This document shows, piece after piece, positions 14,991 through 19,568 of a stretch of 19,568 nucleotides of DNA. The translations under genes and the position numbers were made by a program. The DNA is from a bacterium (GTDB lineage Bacteria; Desulfobacterota; JAPLJL01): NCBI GenBank assembly GCA_028713675.1, contig JAQTNV010000063.1, positions 1 through 19,568 of the forward strand, read 5' to 3'. Every line of letters starts with the position of its first letter. Position 1 is the first letter of the stretch. The notes under the pieces were generated by a model. That model saw nothing but the letters and a program-made list of their open reading frames with translations, was not told where the DNA came from and did not search any database.

Positions 14991-15103
14991 GGCTGTTTTT
15001 TCCCCGCGGTAATTTTAGCATCCCCCTTGACCCGTTGAACCTTTAAACCCTATTTTTTATATGTTGTCCCCATTGGAACCGCACTGACCGGAGGGAGTGA
15101 AAC

Positions 15104-15919
15104 ATGTCGAGAAAAGCCCTGATTGACCGCCAGCCGCCCTTTCCCGCTTTAAATAAGCTGGGAATGAAATTTTTCGAATTGGTTTTCAAGACCGGCGGCC
15201 TGCCGGTCCTGCGCGACCTCCATCCCTGGACCAACAGGAAGAAAACCAACGTCAGCTGGCTTCCGATCAACCAGAATATCGAGCGCACCGCCAGCACCCC
15301 GGCCCCCGCGGAGGTAGTGGCCGACTACATCAACCGGGCCAAGCACCTTTCCATCGTGGATTTCTGCGGCTGCCGCCGCAACCTCCAATGCCAGGACTAC
15401 CCCGAGGAAATCGGCTGCCTTTTCATGGGAGAGTCCTCCCTCGAGATCCGCTCCGAATACAACCACCAGGTCACCCGCGATAAAGCCCTCCTCCACCTGG
15501 AGAAAGCGGTCAAGGCCAACCTGGTCCCGGTGATGGGCAAGGCCCGGGTGGACAACTTCATCTTCCAGGTGCCGGACAAGGGCAAGCTCCTGACCGTCTG
15601 CTTCTGCTGCGAATGCTGCTGCATCACCCGTTTCATGCGCCACCTGCCGGCCGAGCGTCTGAACGAGATCTTCGTTCCCCTGGAGGGTCTTTCCGTCGAA
15701 GTGGATCACACCTGCATCGGCTGCGGCACCTGCGAAAAGAAATGCTTCATCGGGGCCATCACCATCGAAAACGGGCGCTCGGTGATCGGGGAAAAGTGCC
15801 GGCTCTGCGGCCGCTGCGCCCGCTTCTGCCCCCAGGGCGCGATCAAGCTGCGGCTCAACAATCCCCGGCTCAAGGAAGATTACCGCCGCCGCGTCGACCC
15901 GCACGTGCAAATCGGCTGA
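15104..15919 (+). CDS. Cysteine-rich protein with a C-terminal 2x[4Fe-4S] ferredoxin domain
   Basis: A 271-residue protein. The C-terminal part has two complete CxxCxxCxxxC motifs, C204-C207-C210-C214 and C232-C235-C238-C242, each followed by a proline or glycine context typical of bacterial dicluster ferredoxins. Before it are C88-C90-C96-C105 and an unusual CFCCECCC run at 166-173, which could hold a further cluster or metal. No signal peptide is present, so electron transfer in the cytoplasm is likely; the partner is unknown. The ATG at 15104 has GGAGGG upstream. It stands alone between the divergent ABC-F gene and the PilZ gene. Confidence 0.88.
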   Translation: MSRKALIDRQPPFPALNKLGMKFFELVFKTGGLPVLRDLHPWTNRKKTNVSWLPINQNIERTASTPAPAEVVADYINRAKHLSIVDFCGCRRNLQCQDYPEEIGCLFMGESSLEIRSEYNHQVTRDKALLHLEKAVKANLVPVMGKARVDNFIFQVPDKGKLLTVCFCCECCCITRFMRHLPAERLNEIFVPLEGLSVEVDHTCIGCGTCEKKCFIGAITIENGRSVIGEKCRLCGRCARFCPQGAIKLRLNNPRLKEDYRRRVDPHVQIG

Positions 15920-16037
15920 AAGCCGGCGGCCGGCCACCGCGGGCAAGCCGCGCACCCAAAGCAGCCCGAGACTGCTTTTCCGAGGGTGATTCCATCTTCC
16001 CATTAATAAAACCGCGGAAAAGAGCTAAAATAAATAG

Positions 16038-16802
16038 ATGCCGTACTATGGATTCGCTTACATTGTCGCCCAGGCCGCGCCCGTCTTCCCCCGGATCAAG
16101 GAGTTCCTGAACGCGGCCCGGGCCAAGTTTTCCCCGGAAGAACTGTCCGAAATTCAGCTTTATTCCTGGATCGAAATAAAAAGCCTCGGAATCCTGTTCC
16201 GGTTCAATTTCCAGGATTACCGCGCCGGCTACCTCCAGTGGTTTTCCGTCTGGGAAAAAGAGCTCCACCTCCGGTATATCGAGCTGGAAAAACTCGGGGA
16301 GAAAGAAAGAACTGACATTCTCGACAAATTTTCCCGGACCTCGGACATGAAATTCACCGGCGCTTACGATTTCGACCTGGCCGTCAGTATCATCGAGGCG
16401 AAGCTTAAAACCGCGGAGGATCTGCGCAAGGAACCCCGGCTCGGGACCAGGTTGAAGGTGGTTTTCAACACGGAGGATTCCTTTTACAAGGAGTATTCCA
16501 CCAATCTCAGCTTCGGCGGGATGTTCATCCGGTCGAAAAAGAAGCCTCCCCTCGGGACGAGACTGGAAATCTCCTTCGGCCTGCCCGATAAGGAGGAAAT
16601 CACCGCGGTGGCCGAGGTCATTCATGTCGTAGACGCGGAAAAATCTGAAGGTCTTAATTGCGAAGAAGGATTCGGGGTCCGTTTCGTCGAATTCTTGGAT
16701 GACGGGAAGAAGAAACTGAAGGATTATTACGACAAGCTGACGAAAATAAGAGAGAAGGACGACAAGCAATTCCTGGACCTGTTCAAGAGTATCAAGGAAT
16801 AG
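16038..16802 (+). CDS. PilZ domain protein (TIGR02266-like)
   Basis: A 254-residue protein. A helical N-terminal region (about 1-130) with no recognised family precedes a PilZ domain (about 145-235). The c-di-GMP contacts are visible as RLGTR (RxxxR) and NLSFGG ((D/N)xSxxG), with GMFIRSKKKPPLGT following as in the Myxococcus-type TIGR02266 subfamily. It is thus a probable cytosolic c-di-GMP receptor, possibly responding to the cyclase at 11889. The C-terminal tail is lysine/aspartate-rich. No clear Shine-Dalgarno is seen, and the gene stands alone. Confidence 0.87.
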   Translation: MPYYGFAYIVAQAAPVFPRIKEFLNAARAKFSPEELSEIQLYSWIEIKSLGILFRFNFQDYRAGYLQWFSVWEKELHLRYIELEKLGEKERTDILDKFSRTSDMKFTGAYDFDLAVSIIEAKLKTAEDLRKEPRLGTRLKVVFNTEDSFYKEYSTNLSFGGMFIRSKKKPPLGTRLEISFGLPDKEEITAVAEVIHVVDAEKSEGLNCEEGFGVRFVEFLDDGKKKLKDYYDKLTKIREKDDKQFLDLFKSIKE

Positions 16803-16807
16803 AAACG

Positions 16808-17052
16808 CCAGTTTCGAGTTTCGAGTTAAAACCAAACAAATCGGATAATCCCAGTAAAATCTCCAGATTTTCAGACTCCAAGCTCTCCGAGCTCGACGAA
16901 GTCCTCGTCTTTCGAAGCTTCAGCGTAATAGGATTAACGAAGTCTGGGTTGTATTCTTTTGGTTTGCTTTAAACCCTGGGACCCTTGGCCTCTCGAACCC
17001 TTCTTTCCTTTTGTCCTTAACTCGAAACCAGAAACCCAAAACTCGAAACTGG
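16808..17052. repeat. Intergenic block with 14-bp perfect inverted ends and 7-bp repeat units
   Basis: Lies between the convergent ends of the PilZ and tldE genes. CCAGTTTCGAGTTT at 16808-16821 is the exact reverse complement of 17039-17052. The ends are built of heptamers: GTTTCGA twice at 16811-16824; AACTCGA, AACCAGA, AACCCAA and AACTCGA at 17019-17046. The interior has small hairpins, AGCTC-TCC-GAGCT near 16880 and GACGA-AGTCC-TCGTC near 16896. It may be a non-autonomous element or a two-sided terminator. No gene. Confidence 0.55.
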
Positions 17053-18369
17053 TTATTTTGAGGTGCTCACATTCAGCCCCTGGATCACCGCCGAGGGGAG
17101 GCGCAGGAGCGGGTCGCGGTCGGAGCTTAAGGCCACGTCTTTCTTGAAAAGATCGTAGATGTTGCCCGCGATCATCGTGTTTTTCACCCGCCCGACGATT
17201 TTCCCTTTTTGCACCCGGAACCCGAGCGCCACGTTCCCGGAAAGATCACCGTTGATCATGTTGCTCTGGCCGTAACCGATCAGCTCGCGGATGAAAATCC
17301 CGTCATCGATGGAAGCCAGCAGGTCGGCGCTTTTCACGGTCCCCGGCAGGACCTCCGGCGAATAGGGCATGCAGCCCCGGTTGCCGGTCGGCTCGGCCCC
17401 GGCCATCCCGGCGGAATCGAGATCGTAAAGGAAATTCTTCAACACCCCTTTTTCGACCATCATCATCACCCGGGTGGGGATGCCGTCGCCGTCGATCTCG
17501 GCGGCCCCGGAGGAGAAATCCCAGTGCGGATCATCCCGGATGGTCAGACCCGGGTCGAAAATCTTTTCCCCCAGGCGGCCGCGGAGCGGGGAATCGCCCT
17601 TGGCCACGTTCCGGCCGTTCACCCCGAGCACCAGGGGCCAGAGAAACATCCCCAGGACCTCCGGGGGCAGAAAAGCCGGGAGTTTGCCCTCCGGCGACTC
17701 GACGATTTTTTCTCCGTGTTTCAAGTCGAAAAGGAGCCGTTCCGTAATCAGGTCGGGATTGTAGAAATCGTTAGCGTCCCGGAAGGAATTCCCGTGACCG
17801 ACGAAAAGCATGTCCGTCCCCTCGGTTTTCTGGGCCATCGCGCCCCGGGACCAGGCGGTGTCTTCGAAATGGTGGGTCACCCCCCCGCTGGTAACCAGCA
17901 GGCCTTCCGAAACCGAGCGCGAGCCCGAAGCCTCGATGAAAAGATCGGGATTGTAGCGCTTCAGGGCGTCCGTCATTTTCCGACAATTCTCGATCAGGTC
18001 CGCGCGCGTGATTTTCATCGTTTTCCCGGAATATTTTTTAACCTTTTTAATTTCGGCCGGGGCGGGATAGGCGGAAAAGTGCGCCGGGCTCCCCGCCCGG
18101 GCCAGGGAAATCGCCCGGTTGATCATCTCCGGAAGGTCGGCCGGGTCGTTGCCCGCGGTGATCCCCCGCTTTCCCCCGGCCAGAACCTCGATGACGTAGG
18201 CCGAGCTCCGGTGGACCTCGGTATCCTTGAGCCTCCCGGCCGAGAACGAACAGCCGATCGACTCGCCCCGGCTGAAGGAGAGCTTGGCCCCCTGGGCGCC
18301 CTGCTTTTTCGCCACTTCCAGGCCGTGGTTCAGTTCGCCGAGCATCTTATTCATCACCGAGTCAGACAT
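17053..18369 (-). CDS. pmbA: TldE/PmbA subunit of the TldD/E metalloprotease
   Basis: A 438-residue PmbA/TldE protein. It lacks HExxxH and therefore corresponds to the non-catalytic TldE subunit, which forms a heterodimer with TldD to degrade unfolded peptides. The family pattern is seen in SAYVIEVLAGGKRGITAGND near the start and GCMPYSPEVLPGT, ELIGYGQSNMINGDLSGN near the end. AAGGAG lies 5 bp before the ATG at 18369, making the start secure. The gene is downstream of tldD in the same direction, 186 bp apart. Confidence 0.95.
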   Translation of the reverse strand: MSDSVMNKMLGELNHGLEVAKKQGAQGAKLSFSRGESIGCSFSAGRLKDTEVHRSSAYVIEVLAGGKRGITAGNDPADLPEMINRAISLARAGSPAHFSAYPAPAEIKKVKKYSGKTMKITRADLIENCRKMTDALKRYNPDLFIEASGSRSVSEGLLVTSGGVTHHFEDTAWSRGAMAQKTEGTDMLFVGHGNSFRDANDFYNPDLITERLLFDLKHGEKIVESPEGKLPAFLPPEVLGMFLWPLVLGVNGRNVAKGDSPLRGRLGEKIFDPGLTIRDDPHWDFSSGAAEIDGDGIPTRVMMMVEKGVLKNFLYDLDSAGMAGAEPTGNRGCMPYSPEVLPGTVKSADLLASIDDGIFIRELIGYGQSNMINGDLSGNVALGFRVQKGKIVGRVKNTMIAGNIYDLFKKDVALSSDRDPLLRLPSAVIQGLNVSTSK

Positions 18370-18393
18370 TGTTTCTCCTTGCTTTCTCTTTTC

Positions 18394-18541
18394 GTAGACG
18401 GTAGACAGTAGACCGCAGATTAAACAAAGCGTCTATCTGGTTTATCTGGTTTCTTTCGTTTATCTGGTTTCTTTCGTTTATCTGGTTTCTTTCGTTTCTT
18501 TGGTTTAACTCGAAACTAGAAACCCGAAACTCGAAACTATC
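18394..18541. repeat. Compound 7-bp and 9-bp tandem arrays between tldE and tldD
   Basis: Three blocks: GTAGACG, GTAGACA, GTAGACC (18394-18414, 7-bp step); alternating TTTATCTGG and TTTCTTTCG (18432-18503, 9-bp step); and AACTCGA, AACTAGA, AACCCGA, AACTCGA, AACTATC (18507-18541, 7-bp step). The last block continues in phase with TTTTGCC and CCATGCC right to the tldD stop codon. No gene is present. The 7-bp block matches that at 17019 downstream of tldE. Confidence 0.75.
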
Positions 18542-18555
18542 TTTTGCCCCATGCC

Positions 18556-19568
18556 CTATTTCCCTCCTATAACCACGTCCCTGATTCTCAGATGCGGCGC
18601 TCCGTCGGTCACCGGGAGCGGGCTCTGGCCGCCCTTGCCGCAGCCGCCGCCCTTCTGCAGGATCTTCAGGTCGTTCCCGAAACCGTCGATGTTGTGAAGC
18701 GTCTGGAAAACGTTGCCGGTCAGGACCACGTCCCGGACCAGCTCCCCGACCTGCCCGTTCTCGATCCGGTAGCCGTAAGCGGCCGAGAAGGTGAACATCT
18801 CCATCATCGTCTGCCCGCCCATCATCCCGCAGGCGTAGATGCCCTTATCCACGCCGGCCAGGAGTTCCAGGAAGCTCAGTTTTCCCTCTTCGATGTAGGT
18901 ATTGGTCATCCGGACGATCGGCGGCACCCCCCGGCCGATGGCCCGGGCGTTGCCGGTCGGTTTTTCCCCCATCTTGGCCGCGGTCTCCAGGGAATGGAGG
19001 TGCCCCGTCAGCTTCCCTTCCCTGATCAGGTAGGTCTTGCCGGTCGGGGTCCCCTCGTCGTCGAAAGCCTGCGTGCCCAGGAGGCCGGGGCGGGAGCCGT
19101 CATCCACGATGTTCAATTCTTTTACCCCCATCTCCCGCCCGATCACCATCAGGTCCCGCATCTCCCGGTTCTCGTAGAGAAAATCCGATTCGGAGAGATG
19201 ACCGAAGGCCTCGTGGGCGAAGACCCCGCCCATCTCCTGGTCGAGGACCACCGGGTAAACCCCGCCGGGGCAGGGAGGCGCCTTCAGGAGGTCGGCCGCC
19301 CGCCGGGCGGTTTCCTCCGCCAGGTTCTCGAGCCCCAGGACCACGTTGAAGGTGGTTTTGGAGGAGACCGCGTCGTAGGCCCGCTGGACCAGCGCCCCGT
19401 CCCGGGCGACCGCGGAAAGCGCCAGGATCACCCGGGGCCTCTCTTCCCGGAAATAATTCCCCCGCGAAGAGGCGAAATGCACGGTCCGGAACGAATCGCT
19501 GTAGGTGGCCTGGGTGGTGGCGATCGCGGGGTCGGTTTTCAGCAGGATCGTGTTGTAACCGGAAAGGA
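18556..19568 (-). CDS. tldD: TldD catalytic subunit of the TldD/E metalloprotease, 5' end outside the window
   Basis: About 337 residues of TldD are visible; the frame stays open to the window edge, so the gene begins beyond it. Residues read from the edge as LSGYNTILLKTDPAI before the catalytic domain. The zinc-binding motif HEAFGH (HExxxH) lies in VFAHEAFGHLSESD, and the C-terminal GGGCGKGGQ supplies the third ligand cysteine of TldD family proteins. With TldE it forms the protease whose known bacterial roles include microcin B17 and CcdA processing. Stop codon TAG is at 18556-18558. An internal GTG at 19482 is not the true start. Confidence 0.95.
   Translation of the reverse strand, partial: LSGYNTILLKTDPAIATTQATYSDSFRTVHFASSRGNYFREERPRVILALSAVARDGALVQRAYDAVSSKTTFNVVLGLENLAEETARRAADLLKAPPCPGGVYPVVLDQEMGGVFAHEAFGHLSESDFLYENREMRDLMVIGREMGVKELNIVDDGSRPGLLGTQAFDDEGTPTGKTYLIREGKLTGHLHSLETAAKMGEKPTGNARAIGRGVPPIVRMTNTYIEEGKLSFLELLAGVDKGIYACGMMGGQTMMEMFTFSAAYGYRIENGQVGELVRDVVLTGNVFQTLHNIDGFGNDLKILQKGGGCGKGGQSPLPVTDGAPHLRIRDVVIGGK

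Noticed and set aside
13074-15038. 654-residue open frame antisense to the ABC-F gene
   Set aside because: The minus-strand frame has complete ABC-F motifs; the antisense one is a by-product of GC-rich codon use and is Gly/Pro/Arg-rich without motifs.
15870-16835. 321-residue open frame antisense to the PilZ gene
   Set aside because: The plus strand has PilZ RxxxR and NxSxxG motifs; the antisense translation shows none.
17209-18411. 400-residue open frame antisense to tldE
   Set aside because: The translation is His/Pro/Gly-rich and motif-free, while the opposite strand encodes a complete TldE.
18394-18541. CRISPR array
   Set aside because: The units are 7 to 9 bp with no spacers of constant length; no cas gene is in the window.

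Overview
The window is GC-rich chromosomal DNA from a bacterium, most likely an uncultured anaerobe of Desulfobacterota (deltaproteobacterial) type. This is an inference from gene content: an ars operon with arsF/arsG genes, a HesB-like selenoprotein, ferredoxin-type and c-di-GMP genes, and a TldD/TldE pair. No rRNA, tRNA, phage gene, transposase gene or CRISPR array was recognised.

Layout. 1-579 is the 3' end of ribonuclease G. 580-1207 is non-coding and holds copy A of a composite repeat: a REP-like hairpin, then a T-rich spacer, then a 197-nt structured core. 1208-3455 holds a lipoprotein, the remnant of a sensor histidine kinase, an intact LuxR-type response regulator and a receiver-only protein. 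3456-3830 holds copy B of the repeat in the same orientation. 3831-6313 (minus strand) is lemA plus a GIDE/EF-hand membrane protein gene.

6364-10620 is an arsenic-resistance operon: arsR with two palindromic operators, an ArsP-like permease, a small thioredoxin, an ArsF-like thioredoxin-fold protein, an ArsG/CcdA-like membrane protein, ACR3 and a 68-residue protein of unknown function. No ArsC reductase, ArsA or ArsM is present here. Just downstream, 10742-11050 is a HesB/IscA-like gene with an in-frame TGA. It sits where a selenocysteine is expected and is followed by a bSECIS-like hairpin, so I annotate a selenoprotein.

11117-19568 holds a cysteine-containing unknown protein, a PAS-GGDEF diguanylate cyclase, an ABC-F ATPase, a cysteine-rich 4Fe-4S protein, a PilZ protein and the TldE and TldD metalloprotease subunits (tldD runs off the window).

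Two non-coding signals stand out. First, the two copies of the 197-nt core differ by a double compensatory change in a 12-bp terminal helix, which argues that structure is conserved. It may be a HEARO/omega-RNA-type element. Second, short arrays with a 7-bp period, built from different units, sit immediately after several stop codons.
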